A stretch of 64,000 nucleotides of DNA from Niabella drilacis (GCF_900101395.1 NZ_FMZO01000007.1:184764-248763), one strand, 5' to 3'; positions 35,421 through 45,185 are shown, counted from the first letter of the stretch. Notes: generated by a model not told the origin, from the sequence alone. Numbers and translations are program-made.

Positions 35421-35432
35421 TGGTATATTACC

Positions 35433-35947
35433 CTGTACAATATTTTGGCGACATGTTCCGCTAATAGGTCTGTAAAATCTAATAGTGCGCTTACCTGGAT
35501 TATTGATTGGTTAGCGCAACCGTTTCTTTTTGACCGATCAATTTCGTAGCGCTTTTCTGGGTGGTTGAATATTTATCAATTGAACATCGTTGACATCATC
35601 AAGATAAACGCTATATATTACAGGTTGGATTGCCCCGATTCCTTTTTTATAAGATCTTAAAAGTACTTACTGGCGTTTTTTGCGGTTATACAAAGGACAG
35701 ATAGGAAACCTATTGGAACTTTTCGTGTGAAAAAAGCAACGATATTTAGGAAAAGGAAATAGAAAGGCATTGAGCTTTTGGGACCGGTCTGCAAAAAGCT
35801 TGCTTTTTGTAGAGGTAGAGTGGACATGGCATTTTCTTTTTACAATTGAGTAAATCCCACAAATAGTCATCAGAAACTTTTGCTTCCGTTTTGCGTATTA
35901 GCCTCTACCGGCACTTTATGATACAGTGTCATCGAATGTAAGTACAT
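35433..35947. other. Intergenic stretch, no clear gene
   Basis: AT-rich. The minus strand shows short protein-like pieces (for example PVIYSVYLDDVNDVQLINIQ) broken by stops, so possibly a decayed small gene. Nothing complete can be supported. Confidence 0.4.
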
Positions 35948-36973
35948 CTATTGTAATTTTAAGTCAGCGGCCGGAATGTCTCTCCAGTCGGCGGCTTCTT
36001 TTTTAATCAATAGGGTGCCATAAACTGTTCCCTGTCCATAATCGGCTTCAAAGAAATTCGGGAATGCGCCGATGTAACCATTATTGCTGGCATAGGTATT
36101 TACCGCTCTAAACCGTTCGTCGGGTGTTTGCGGGTTGCCCAGGTCAGCGGCCGGAATGTCTTTCCAGTCGGCGGCTTCTTTTTTAATCAATAGGGTGCCA
36201 TAAACCGTTCCCTGTCCATAATCGGCTTCAAGAAAATTCGGAAATGCGCCGATGTAGCCCTTCTTGCCGGCATAGGTATTCATTGCTCTAAAACGTTCTT
36301 CCGGCAGTTGCGGATTGCCCAGATCAACGGCCGGAATATCGCTCCAATCGGCTGCTCCCTTTTTAATGAATAGGGTACCGTAAACTGTTCCATGTCCATA
36401 ATCGGCTTCGAAAAAATTCGGGAATGCGCCTATATATTCATAATTGGCCTCAAAGAAATTGGGGAATGCACCTGCATAGCCCTTGTTGCCGGCATAGGTA
36501 TTCACAGCTCTGAATCGTTCTTCAAATGTTTGGGGGATGCCTAAAGTTGAGGCCAGTATATCGCTCCAATCGGCGGCTTCTTTTTTAATCAATAGGGTGC
36601 CATAAACCGTTCCCTGTCCGTAATCGGCTTCAAAGAAATTGGGGAATGCGCCGATGTAGCCATTATTGCTGGCATAGGTATTTACCGCTCTAAACCGTTC
36701 GTCGGGTGTTTGGGGGTTACCCAGGTCAGCGGCCGGAATGTCTTTCCAGTCGGCGGTTTCTTTTTTAATCAATAGGGTGCCATAAACCGTTCCCTGTCCG
36801 TAATCGGCTTCGAAGAAATTTGGAAACGCGCCGATATAGCCGTTATTAACGGCATAAGTACTCACCGCTCTGAATCGCTCATCTGAGGTTTGCGGGTTAC
36901 CCAAATCCGAAGCCCGGATATCCCTCCAATCGGCGGCTTCTTTTTTTAGCAGTATGGTTCCGTAAACTTTACC
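35948..36973 (-). repeat. 180-bp intragenic tandem repeat region
   Basis: Repeat units by residue: 387-446, 447-506, 507-580, 581-640, 641-700 and partial 701-727. The third unit is longer by a second copy of YIGAFPNFFEADYGH. Units 2 and 5 are almost identical at DNA level, so copying between units was recent. The last unit is cut off after AADLKLQ. Confidence 0.9.
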
Positions 36974-38131
36974 GGCTTGTGAAGCGTATATATTGGTAGC
37001 TGCAAAGCGGGAAATGAACCGGTCATAATTGAATCTGGGAAACCCGTCCCTTCGTTCATAATTGGTTCTGAATAGCGCATAGATGGGCTTGCCGTCATTC
37101 GTATTGTATACTGCTTTCACCGGCTCAGCTGTAGAAAACAGGCTTAAGTTTATCTCCAGGTTGTCCCGGGCAGGATAATTGGGATCGTAAATCCTCAGGA
37201 CCACATTATTGCCGCTTATTTTATATCCATAAACCAGAACCTGATGGTTATGCCCCAGGTCGCCCGGATTCAGGGATTTGATTCTGATTAATCCAATAGG
37301 GGAGGGATGCCCGTTGTCAATATCATTCTTTATCATCGGCCACTCTTCCTTTATGGTTATATAAGCGCGCCCCTGTTGCCCGGCCTGGTGCAGCAATCCT
37401 TCATCGGTATCTGCATAGGCCGGGCTCATTAGTTTTAGATACATTGTAACATCCCTGAGGTCAAAACTGGCCAGCAACCGATCGATGATATACTTTGTCA
37501 AAGGATCATTGGGGTTATTGGGCACTGTTTGTATTTGTGGTATCGGGTAATTGGCTTCATAATAATCCCGCACAGCGTTTACCATCCCTCCGCACAGCCC
37601 ATTACTTGCATCACCAAACTTTATGTCGCCTATTAACGGAATGTCCTGTAATGCCGGTATCTGATAACCGAAATCGGCCCAGTGATTAGCAAATCTGAAT
37701 CCATGAGTTGATGGTAAAAAACGGGGTACCGTTACTTCTTTTGAAATGTCGATATACAGGTCAACGATTTCATCGTGACTATTGTCATCGCCTGTGTGGT
37801 AAATGGCATAACCCTCGTTAATGAATTCATGAAAAATATTGAAATGGTCACCGATAGCGCTACTTGAAAATGGATTGTTCCAGTGAAAATAGCATTCGGT
37901 ATTTTTGCCGTCTTCTATTTTATACTTAATATGCCCTTCTGTTCCGGTTCCGATACTTCCCAAAACCGGTATGTCACCGCCGGATTCAGATCCAAACTCC
38001 ACCATCGAATTGGGCTCAATAATTTCAGGTACATGACCGGTCCATTCACCATGATCAAGTCCTTCTTCGAGTTTCGTTAGCCTGAAGCCGGTCAGGTTAT
38101 GTAATTTGATTTTAACACTTCTTGCTGCCAT
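35948..38131 (-). CDS. Aegerolysin/ET79-like, papain-like peptidase-like protein with 60-residue repeats
   Basis: 727 residues, no signal peptide. Residues 1-100 resemble the aegerolysin/crystal-protein ET79 beta-sandwich (SVKIKLHNLTGFRL, LDHGEWTGHVPEIIEPNS, GTEGHIKYKIED, YFHWNNPFSSS). Residues 165-320 look like a papain-like fold with a possible Cys-His-Asp set: GLC180GGM, GHNH296QVLVYGY, IYD316PNYP. From 387 on there are five full and one partial repeats of 60 residues (VYGTLLIKKEAADWKDIPAA, DLGNPQTPDERFRAVNTYAS, NNGYIGAFPNFFEADYGQGT). Aegerolysins bind lipid and can help form pores. The combination suggests a toxin or surface effector, but no activity is proven and the export route is unclear. 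Confidence 0.6.
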   Translation of the reverse strand: MAARSVKIKLHNLTGFRLTKLEEGLDHGEWTGHVPEIIEPNSMVEFGSESGGDIPVLGSIGTGTEGHIKYKIEDGKNTECYFHWNNPFSSSAIGDHFNIFHEFINEGYAIYHTGDDNSHDEIVDLYIDISKEVTVPRFLPSTHGFRFANHWADFGYQIPALQDIPLIGDIKFGDASNGLCGGMVNAVRDYYEANYPIPQIQTVPNNPNDPLTKYIIDRLLASFDLRDVTMYLKLMSPAYADTDEGLLHQAGQQGRAYITIKEEWPMIKNDIDNGHPSPIGLIRIKSLNPGDLGHNHQVLVYGYKISGNNVVLRIYDPNYPARDNLEINLSLFSTAEPVKAVYNTNDGKPIYALFRTNYERRDGFPRFNYDRFISRFAATNIYASQAGKVYGTILLKKEAADWRDIRASDLGNPQTSDERFRAVSTYAVNNGYIGAFPNFFEADYGQGTVYGTLLIKKETADWKDIPAADLGNPQTPDERFRAVNTYASNNGYIGAFPNFFEADYGQGTVYGTLLIKKEAADWSDILASTLGIPQTFEERFRAVNTYAGNKGYAGAFPNFFEANYEYIGAFPNFFEADYGHGTVYGTLFIKKGAADWSDIPAVDLGNPQLPEERFRAMNTYAGKKGYIGAFPNFLEADYGQGTVYGTLLIKKEAADWKDIPAADLGNPQTPDERFRAVNTYASNNGYIGAFPNFFEADYGQGTVYGTLLIKKEAADWRDIPAADLKLQ

Positions 38132-38255
38132 TATTTTACGTTTTAAAGGGTTTCATTATACTTGTTTTGCGCGCGTCCGGGTGTATCAATCAGACGTTCT
38201 TATCTGCCATATTGCAATGCTGGTGCTGATTGTTCAGCCCTTGGCAGTGCCGTAT

Positions 38256-39734
38256 CTATGGATTAAGTAAAGCTTCGTCCCCCGAAGCGGTTGCCTGATA
38301 CAATTTCCATTGTTTTGCTTTTGCAGCGCTTAACTCGGTATCGGAAGGCATGGTATTTCCTTCATTCGAGGCTTCTCTCAAGATATAGGCAACTGCGGCT
38401 GAAGTTCGTACAGGCAGACTGTTAATAAGTGCTGTCATTTGTGCATCTTTAATCTGATTGTAATAACAGTTCAGTCCAACCAGGGCTGTATTTTTGGAAA
38501 CATCGAGCATGGTGAGTTGATTGACAATGCAGTTCAGTTCAAGCAATGCCGTATTGCTGGAAACGTCTAGTGCCGTAAGCTGATTGGCGTAGCAACTCAG
38601 TTCAACCAATGCTGTATTTTTAGAAACATCCAGCACTTTAAGATTATTGACGTTGCAGGATAGCTTGGCCAATGCCGTATTTTTGGAGACATCCAGCGCG
38701 GTGAGTATATTGCTATTGCAGTTCAGCTCAACCAACCCCGTATTTTGCGAAACGTCTAGTTCGGTAATTTGACTGTGGGAGCAATCCAGCCGTGTTATTT
38801 TTCCATAGATTGTTACTGTCTGTGATGTGCTTAAGGTATATGAAACAGCGCTGCCAAAAATACCTATGTGTTCTCCGTCTTCCTGCTTTTTATTATTATT
38901 CAGGTCTATCCACACATCTGCCCTGTCATTAAGTGCTGCGTCAACAACTATTGATATATCACTCCCCAGGCGTATTTGGGTAGCAAATGTCATTTTATAT
39001 GTATTGATACCGCCTCCATCTTTTGGCAGGGTGTAAATTGCCCCCATATAAGTGATAACAATGGCGGTGCCATTTTCAGTGATCGTAAAGCCGGGTATGC
39101 CTGGTTGACCCGGTTGCCCTGTTGCACCGTTTTGCCCCGGTATACCCTGGGGGCCGGTAGCCGGTACGGGTTTGCCTCCGGTGTCGGTAAGCAATGCCCA
39201 GCTGACGCCGTTATTGTAGCTGATGAGCCAGTAGTTGGTTGCGCTATCGATTTTTAGCATGGGGGTATTACCATTAGCACCGTTGGTACCGTTGACACCG
39301 TCTTTACCGGTGGTCCGCACTCTCTGTCCGTTTTGCAGTAACCAGTCGCCGGCCAATGTCCAGTAGTATTGGCCATCTGTATCCTGCTTTATACCAATGG
39401 TGGGAGCATTAGCGCCATCTTTACCATTGCTGCCGTTTACTCCATTGGTTCCGTTCTGTCCGTTTTTCAGTTCAATAGTGCTGCCATCGCTCATTGTAAG
39501 CAGATAGCCGGTGGCAGTAGCTGTATAGCTTTTTACGCTGATGTTTTTTTGAAGCGCAACGGCAATGTCTTTTAATGATTTGATGTCTGCATTGGTCATA
39601 TTTACTGTGTTTTGCAGGGAGGCCAGCTGGGTTTTCAAATCATTCACTTCGTTTTTTAATGCATTAATATCTTTTTTCTGGCAGGCCGCGAAGATTGTAA
39701 TCAACAAAGGCAGCAGGATGATTTTTGTTTTCAT
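38256..39734 (-). CDS. Surface lipoprotein with PL29-N-like region, collagen-like stretches and leucine-rich repeats
   Basis: 492 residues. Lipoprotein signal (LITIFAAC, Cys18), a coiled coil (DINALKNEVNDLKTQLASLQ), then the DUF4988/PL29 N-terminal-like pattern (SYTATATGYLLTMSDGSTIE) with Gly-X-Y stretches (NGTNGVNGSNGKDG; GIPGQNGATGQPGQPGIPG). From about 320 there are six leucine-rich-type repeats of 21 residues built on LDVSKNTALVELSCYANQLT. Likely a surface adhesin or binding protein. The PL29 name does not imply a lyase here; no catalytic domain is seen. Confidence 0.75.
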   Translation of the reverse strand: MKTKIILLPLLITIFAACQKKDINALKNEVNDLKTQLASLQNTVNMTNADIKSLKDIAVALQKNISVKSYTATATGYLLTMSDGSTIELKNGQNGTNGVNGSNGKDGANAPTIGIKQDTDGQYYWTLAGDWLLQNGQRVRTTGKDGVNGTNGANGNTPMLKIDSATNYWLISYNNGVSWALLTDTGGKPVPATGPQGIPGQNGATGQPGQPGIPGFTITENGTAIVITYMGAIYTLPKDGGGINTYKMTFATQIRLGSDISIVVDAALNDRADVWIDLNNNKKQEDGEHIGIFGSAVSYTLSTSQTVTIYGKITRLDCSHSQITELDVSQNTGLVELNCNSNILTALDVSKNTALAKLSCNVNNLKVLDVSKNTALVELSCYANQLTALDVSSNTALLELNCIVNQLTMLDVSKNTALVGLNCYYNQIKDAQMTALINSLPVRTSAAVAYILREASNEGNTMPSDTELSAAKAKQWKLYQATASGDEALLNP

Positions 39735-39783
39735 TGTATTTTATTGTGGGTGGTTTTTAAAGTAAGGCATAAGGACAGGGCAA

Positions 39784-40095
39784 TTACCCATCTATCCAGT
39801 CCGGCCTGCAGTGTTTATGACATATTATTTCCCCATCCGGGGTCTCAAAACAAACCTGGATACAAAATTTCCGCATGCCGTCAGCGCTTTCGGTATTTAC
39901 CTCTTGCGTGGAAAAATGCACGGTAACAGAAAGCTTAGCTGTTCCGTCTTCCCTGAAATGCTTTCCTGTGGCTATTTCTTTAAGCAGCCGGTCATAGAGC
40001 AGTACACCTAATTGTTCACGCGTGTCTGCTTTTGCCTGCATTTCGCCGATGGCTTTTATTGCCCGGTTTATTGTGTTTGAATTTGTCGCTTTCAT
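39784..40095 (-). CDS. Hypothetical small protein, 103 aa
   Basis: No signal peptide. Helical N-terminal half (INRAIKAIGEMQAKADTREQ), then beta-type KLSVTVHFSTQEV and KFCIQVCFETPDGEIICHKH. Family not recognised. It lies between two large surface-protein genes on the same strand and 49 bp from the lipoprotein gene. Confidence 0.5.
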   Translation of the reverse strand: MKATNSNTINRAIKAIGEMQAKADTREQLGVLLYDRLLKEIATGKHFREDGTAKLSVTVHFSTQEVNTESADGMRKFCIQVCFETPDGEIICHKHCRPDWIDG

Positions 40096-40152
40096 GTATT
40101 CAGAATTTATATTTTTGATATTTAAAAGAAGCGTTATCCCTTAAAATCTTTG

Positions 40153-42651
40153 CTACTCCACGGCTTTGATGATTTTGGAATAGTGCACCGCACCATCTTT
40201 ATCTACCTGGGCGATGCGTATAAACAAACGCATGGCCCCTGTAGGGAGCATTTCCTTTTCCTTTCTACAGGCCGCAAAACCGATCATAACGCAGATTATG
40301 ATCATCAATGCCGGGATGAACACCGGCCGTTTTTTGTTTGAAAACGCAAAAAAGAAAGGCAGTAATATCAGCCCGGACAGGGCCATCGCAGCGGGCGTAA
40401 ATGAAAAGTTATATTCCAGATCTGCAGCAGCGTTTCCGCCCGGGGCCTTACTGGTTACGGTGCCTGCCTTTGTAAATTTTGTTCCATCGGTGGAAACCTC
40501 AATATCATAGTACGCGCAATTTGTTTCGCCGGCGGTAACCCAGCTTACCTCGATGTGCCCGTTTTTATAAATGGCCGATAGTGTAGTAAAGGTTACCGGC
40601 AACACATTTGCCGCGGCATTGGTGGTGGCAATTGCAAATGGACTGAAGCTGGTGATGGGTGCCGCCGTGGTGATGCGGCCAATACCATTGGCAGAGTCGA
40701 TCCATGCAGCAGCGCCATTGCCCAGGTCTTCCCAAAGGCTGCCATTCCAGTGGGCCACGCGCAGTTTGCCAAGATTGGTAATGGTACCGGGCGCTGCGTT
40801 GAAAGTAAATGTGGCGGTTACGTTGGTGGTGCCGGCATCCCTGCTGATAAGCCAGTAACCGGTAGTAGCAACGCCTTTCAGGGTAGTCGCCATTTTTGTT
40901 ACATCATAACCCGCGGCAGTGGGGTTTTGAGAAATATATTCGGCAGTAAACTGGTCGCCGGCCGAGATCTGTTCGCCCGAAATCGTAAGCGGATAGTACT
41001 TTGCATCTGAACCCACAGGAAATGTAAAAGAAGTAGTATTGTCAATATAGGGTTCATCGGTTTTAATAACGGGGCCCACCACATGGCTTGCTGCGCTGGC
41101 AACTGGGGGTATGATATTGCGGCCCAGGAACGTAAAGGGCGCTGTTTTGCTGGATATGATCTGCCCTTTTGTAAAATTGACTTTTGCCAGCGGAATCAGA
41201 AATCCACCCGTGCTGAAAAGATTTACAGGTACATCCAGGATCAGTTTACCGGTTTCAGCTGTTTTTGCAATGGTAAGGGCACTGAAGGCAACGGGGCCAT
41301 GATCGGAATATAAATGACTGTCACCATTGCCATTGAATACGATATTGTTAACGGATGTATTATTCCCGTATAGCTTAAGATCGCCTCCGATACCCGTACC
41401 ACTCAAACCGATATGGCCGGTATTGGAGGCGGTGAGGGTAAGGTCGCCGGCAAACTGGTCTGGTCCGTAATTATTCAGATCATAGTCGCCGGGGGGTGAA
41501 AGCGTACCATTGCCCGGCATTTTAATAACTGCGGAGCCGCTGACTATATTTCCGGATGTAGTAAAATTGCCACTGCCGTTTTGAGTAATGGCGAGGGTGC
41601 CATTGAACCGGTTGCTATATGCATAGGCCCGGCCGTTGCCGTTTTTGGTGAAGCTGAAATGGCCCTTGAACGTATTGCCCTGTAACATCCAATTTCCTGT
41701 ATTATTGCTATTGTCTGCAATATTAAATGTATCTGTGTTGAATGTGTTGTTTGTGAAACTGGCATCGCTCCCAATAAGGTCGGCAATATCGGCTTTATGT
41801 ATATTTAGTTTATTGTTGGCGAATAAAATGTTGGAAACAGCGCTTATAGAAATATTTTCTGGGGAGGCGGTAGCGCCATTGCTGAAATCAGTAATACTGA
41901 TGGTGGGGCGCCGGGGGGTGTCGCCATAAGTATGTTTTATATTAATATACACCGTCCCGGCCACGGTAACAGCATTAGGGTTGCCCGCGATCTCTATCAT
42001 ACTCATATCAGCAGCGGAAAAAATAAAATTGCCGGCAACTGAAAAATTGCGTACAGAGCAGGTTCCTGAGTTTAACAAGTTAATCCATAAATTACCATCA
42101 TACCGCGAGGGGCCCGCATTGCCCAGCATCAGTTTTGCGGCAGGGTCGTACCTTGATTGGAACCAGATATTGCTTTGCTCACCGGCATTTGCTGTATAAA
42201 TATTATTTCCTTCGGTAAGCGTTCCATGGTCCGCGGTAAAAGAAACGGCTCCATAAATGGTAGTGTTTTGTAATGTGCTGGTTAAATTTGCACCAAAACC
42301 ATTGGAGATTAAGAAACCCTGTACATAATTCTGTTCAAAAGAGCTTGATGCATGAATTTCAGCACCCGGATGCGTTGTTAGTTTTGAAATTGTTAAAGAC
42401 GATTTGTTTATATAAAATTTCCCCCAGATGTCTAATGCCCCAATGCTAACTGATGGAGAAGACGGAAGAGAAGGATAGTTGATGTAATTAGCCGGTAAAA
42501 CCACATTTTCAGCTGCAACCGGCGCGTGCCCCAAGGACCAGTTTTGGGCATTGAACCAATTGTTGTCTACCGTACCCTTCCAGGTGTTTTGCCCATTGGC
42601 AACCAATAAGGCCCACCAGCTAATGGCAATAAGTAGGATAAGTTTTTTCAT
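40153..42651 (-). CDS. Large secreted protein with Fn3-like domain split by a membrane hairpin and internal lipobox
   Basis: 832 residues from ATG 42651, with signal peptide (ends VANGQ). A long beta-helix-like body (NTWKGTVDNNWFNAQNWSLG, many short Asn/Gly strands) leads to an Fn3-like domain near 690: LPVTFTTLSAIYKNGHIEVS, CAYYDIEVSTDGTKF. Where that domain should finish, two membrane helices appear (LSGLILLPFFFAF; FIPALMIIICVMIGFAAC) separated by NKKRP. After Cys795 comes a 37-residue tail with FIRIAQVDKDGAVHYSKIIK, which resembles the last strands of the same domain. The Cys sits in a lipobox-like context. The same ending occurs in the next gene and in a fragment at 53884. Confidence 0.75.
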   Translation of the reverse strand: MKKLILLIAISWWALLVANGQNTWKGTVDNNWFNAQNWSLGHAPVAAENVVLPANYINYPSLPSSPSVSIGALDIWGKFYINKSSLTISKLTTHPGAEIHASSSFEQNYVQGFLISNGFGANLTSTLQNTTIYGAVSFTADHGTLTEGNNIYTANAGEQSNIWFQSRYDPAAKLMLGNAGPSRYDGNLWINLLNSGTCSVRNFSVAGNFIFSAADMSMIEIAGNPNAVTVAGTVYINIKHTYGDTPRRPTISITDFSNGATASPENISISAVSNILFANNKLNIHKADIADLIGSDASFTNNTFNTDTFNIADNSNNTGNWMLQGNTFKGHFSFTKNGNGRAYAYSNRFNGTLAITQNGSGNFTTSGNIVSGSAVIKMPGNGTLSPPGDYDLNNYGPDQFAGDLTLTASNTGHIGLSGTGIGGDLKLYGNNTSVNNIVFNGNGDSHLYSDHGPVAFSALTIAKTAETGKLILDVPVNLFSTGGFLIPLAKVNFTKGQIISSKTAPFTFLGRNIIPPVASAASHVVGPVIKTDEPYIDNTTSFTFPVGSDAKYYPLTISGEQISAGDQFTAEYISQNPTAAGYDVTKMATTLKGVATTGYWLISRDAGTTNVTATFTFNAAPGTITNLGKLRVAHWNGSLWEDLGNGAAAWIDSANGIGRITTAAPITSFSPFAIATTNAAANVLPVTFTTLSAIYKNGHIEVSWVTAGETNCAYYDIEVSTDGTKFTKAGTVTSKAPGGNAAADLEYNFSFTPAAMALSGLILLPFFFAFSNKKRPVFIPALMIIICVMIGFAACRKEKEMLPTGAMRLFIRIAQVDKDGAVHYSKIIKAVE

Positions 42652-42803
42652 TGTTGTTGTTTTAAACAAGAATTGCCCGGCATCGAATATTAGCATAGTG
42701 TTGACCCGCCATAGCAAGGGCCCTGCTGCAGGCCATCTATATCAACCAGGTGATCCGGAACATAGCTGTTTTGAAGAATGCTATGTCAATGGAGCGGCAG
42801 GTC

Positions 42804-44546
42804 TTAATTATTATCAATTATTTTAACAATCTTCGAGTATGAAGCACTGCCATCGAGGTCATGCTGCGCAATGCGTATATATATCGATGCCCGGTCGCCA
42901 GGGCTGTTTATGCTTTTGTTTTTACTGCAGGAGCTGCATACAATGATTGATAAAAACACTAAAAGTTTTAGGAGGCGCCTTCCCGGAAAAGATAAGAGGA
43001 TCATACAAACCGGCAAAAGCGAAAAGCTTATTAAAATGCCCTCGTTGTCTGCCGTAAGGGAACAGGTATAACTTAACCGGCTGGATGAATTACCGTTGAT
43101 CGCCTTGGTTTTTACACGCGCCACTTCCTTAAAACGCATTCCATCGTTTGATACCTCAACACCAAAATACGTATTGTGTTCTTCGCTGTATGTGTCCCAA
43201 TTGATGGTGATATTGTTTTTATTCCGCACCGCCTGTACCGGGCCAAAAACTGCAGCCAATGGGGTTGATGCAGGAAAAACATTCGAGGCAAGGTCGGTTA
43301 CTCCGCTGCCGGAATAAATCTGTTTCGCCTGTATAATATTTGTGTTGTTTGCATTTTGGATGGTGGCGGGATCAAGATAGTAAATCCCGTCGGCGGCACT
43401 ATTGGCGTTGTATGCTACGGAAAGGTACATGCCGCCATTGATATCGAAACAGCAACCGGTAAAGCTACCCGTAAAAGGCTGGTTGTTCTCATTATAAATC
43501 TGCCATTTTCGTGTCAGCAGTGTATTGCCACTGGGAGATGTGGCGGCGGTTTTTAGATTTTCCGGTCGCCCGGTATAAATATAGTTATGGTCCGATCCTC
43601 CTGCTACAACATACATGTTTCCCGAGGCATCAAAACACAGATCGCCACCCTGAAAATCGAATGCGGTTCCCCCCGAGAGCTGTACATCATCATCAACAAG
43701 TATTGTAGTTCCCTGATTCAGGCCGCTTGAGGGCATTTTGGCCAGGCATATTTGAAAGCCGTCTGAGATGATGGTCCACACGCTTGAAGGGGTGTTGTTG
43801 TCATTGGCCAGGCGCACAAAATTCCAGGCTGCAAAGGAGGGTGTATTGGCGGGGAAATTCCATCTTGAAACCTTCATGTTACCGGAACCGCCATCACTGC
43901 TCACGCTATACAAGTCAAAAGTGTTGGCCCCAAGATCATATTGGTTACTCCAGTAGAAAAAACCGTCCTGCTGGCGAAAATAAGCGTTGCTGCTGAGGGC
44001 GGCAAATGAAGTATTCGTATAAAAAAGCGTGGAAGGCCCCGATATATATTTACCATTGCTCACCGTAAAACTTTCAACTCTTTGTATGTCTCCCTGATCC
44101 CTTGCCACCCATAAATTAATGGAGGGGTTACTGCCGTCTGTAAGGGTTATTGTTGTTGAGGCCGTTGTTCCCCTGGTAGCCATTACTGTATAAGTTCCGA
44201 TCGCTGCGGTAGATTTAAAAACTACATATACAAAACTGCTATTGGTTCTTAATGAGGTAGCGGAGCCATAGCTGTCTGTCGTATTTAAAGTAACCCCAAC
44301 AGGATTTGCCGTATTATTGGGGCCTGTTATCGTCCAGTCTGTAAAATAATTGCCGGGAGCAGAGATCAATAAAGTAGCGATGACCGTATTGGGGTAAATA
44401 CCGCTTGCATTAGGTCTCGTCAATGTTTTGGGATAATAGGCTAAAGAGTCAACAGAGGTTAAGGGTGGCAGGTCCTGGGCCGGTAGCACTGCGCTATATT
44501 GCAATAGGAAAACAAGTACCGCTGTTATGATATATTGATGCTTCAT
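42804..44546 (-). CDS. Secreted propeller-like protein with the same split Fn3/internal lipobox ending
   Basis: 580 residues, signal peptide ending near VLPAQ. The N-terminal part has Ig-like strands, then a propeller-like region (INLWVARDQGDIQRVESFTV, GNMYVVAGGSDHNYIYTGRP). The C-terminal domain begins FGPVQAVRNKNNITINWDTY, HNTYFGVEVSNDGMRFKEVA, is interrupted by two hydrophobic helices around PGRRLL, and ends the second with VCSSC (Cys540). The tail of 40 residues carries IYIRIAQHDLDGSASYSKIV. Cys-to-IAQ spacing equals that in the gene at 40153. Ligand unknown. Confidence 0.75.
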   Translation of the reverse strand: MKHQYIITAVLVFLLQYSAVLPAQDLPPLTSVDSLAYYPKTLTRPNASGIYPNTVIATLLISAPGNYFTDWTITGPNNTANPVGVTLNTTDSYGSATSLRTNSSFVYVVFKSTAAIGTYTVMATRGTTASTTITLTDGSNPSINLWVARDQGDIQRVESFTVSNGKYISGPSTLFYTNTSFAALSSNAYFRQQDGFFYWSNQYDLGANTFDLYSVSSDGGSGNMKVSRWNFPANTPSFAAWNFVRLANDNNTPSSVWTIISDGFQICLAKMPSSGLNQGTTILVDDDVQLSGGTAFDFQGGDLCFDASGNMYVVAGGSDHNYIYTGRPENLKTAATSPSGNTLLTRKWQIYNENNQPFTGSFTGCCFDINGGMYLSVAYNANSAADGIYYLDPATIQNANNTNIIQAKQIYSGSGVTDLASNVFPASTPLAAVFGPVQAVRNKNNITINWDTYSEEHNTYFGVEVSNDGMRFKEVARVKTKAINGNSSSRLSYTCSLTADNEGILISFSLLPVCMILLSFPGRRLLKLLVFLSIIVCSSCSKNKSINSPGDRASIYIRIAQHDLDGSASYSKIVKIIDNN

Positions 44547-44604
44547 TTTTGATGGTATTCTATCTGTGTTGATGCTTCATTGTCCATTACTGCTTTTTCC
44601 CCCT

Positions 44605-44802
44605 TTAATAGGTCGGATAGGAATCTTGCCCGGGCTTTTTTTTGCTGCCGGCCGCCAAACAGATGAACGCATAAATCATTATAGCCAGACCAACAATGAG
44701 TGGCTTTAATGCCTTATTAACAACTCCGCCGGCAATGCAAATTGCGGCGAGCACGATAATAAAAACCATTGCGCTTTTTCGGGGCACCAGGATTAAAGGC
44801 AT
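44605..44802 (-). CDS. Small membrane protein, 65 aa
   Basis: Two hydrophobic segments (MVFIIVLAAICIAGGVV and PLIVGLAIMIYAFICLAAG) and a basic C-terminus. Family not recognised. It lies 58 bp before the propeller-like gene on the same strand. Short, so moderately uncertain. Confidence 0.45.
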   Translation of the reverse strand: MPLILVPRKSAMVFIIVLAAICIAGGVVNKALKPLIVGLAIMIYAFICLAAGSKKKPGQDSYPTY

Positions 44803-45185
44803 TCTCCCTGTTTTTTATTAATAAATAGATATATCGGCTCAGTTGTAACATGCTTCTGAACTCCTCCACGGAACCGGCACTGCATTTACTATTGATATGT
44901 CTAAAATAAACTGGTCAGCAGTCTGTATATTGAAACACTTTGCAAACGGCACATATTGTTGTATAAAATGCAGCTATCCTGTATGAATGCTGCAGGAGAG
45001 CAGGCCGGCATCACCGGCGTCGGCGATCATACATTACGGGCTTTCTTCCTGCATATTTCCGGTCAGCATATTCCTTTATACAGTATAACCGGTCATTTAT
45101 ACAATCAAACGGACTGTTGATATAGTAAGACGGCACCCGGTTCATTATTGACCGTTAATTTCAGTATACGGCAAGACCGATTTTT
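44803..45185. other. Intergenic control region between surface genes and the LytS locus
   Basis: Divergent spacing of 383 bp. Contains similar words ATATTGTTGTATAAAATG and TATACAGTATAACCGGTC followed by ATTTATACAATC that might be regulator sites, but no promoter fits well. No gene seen. Confidence 0.4.
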
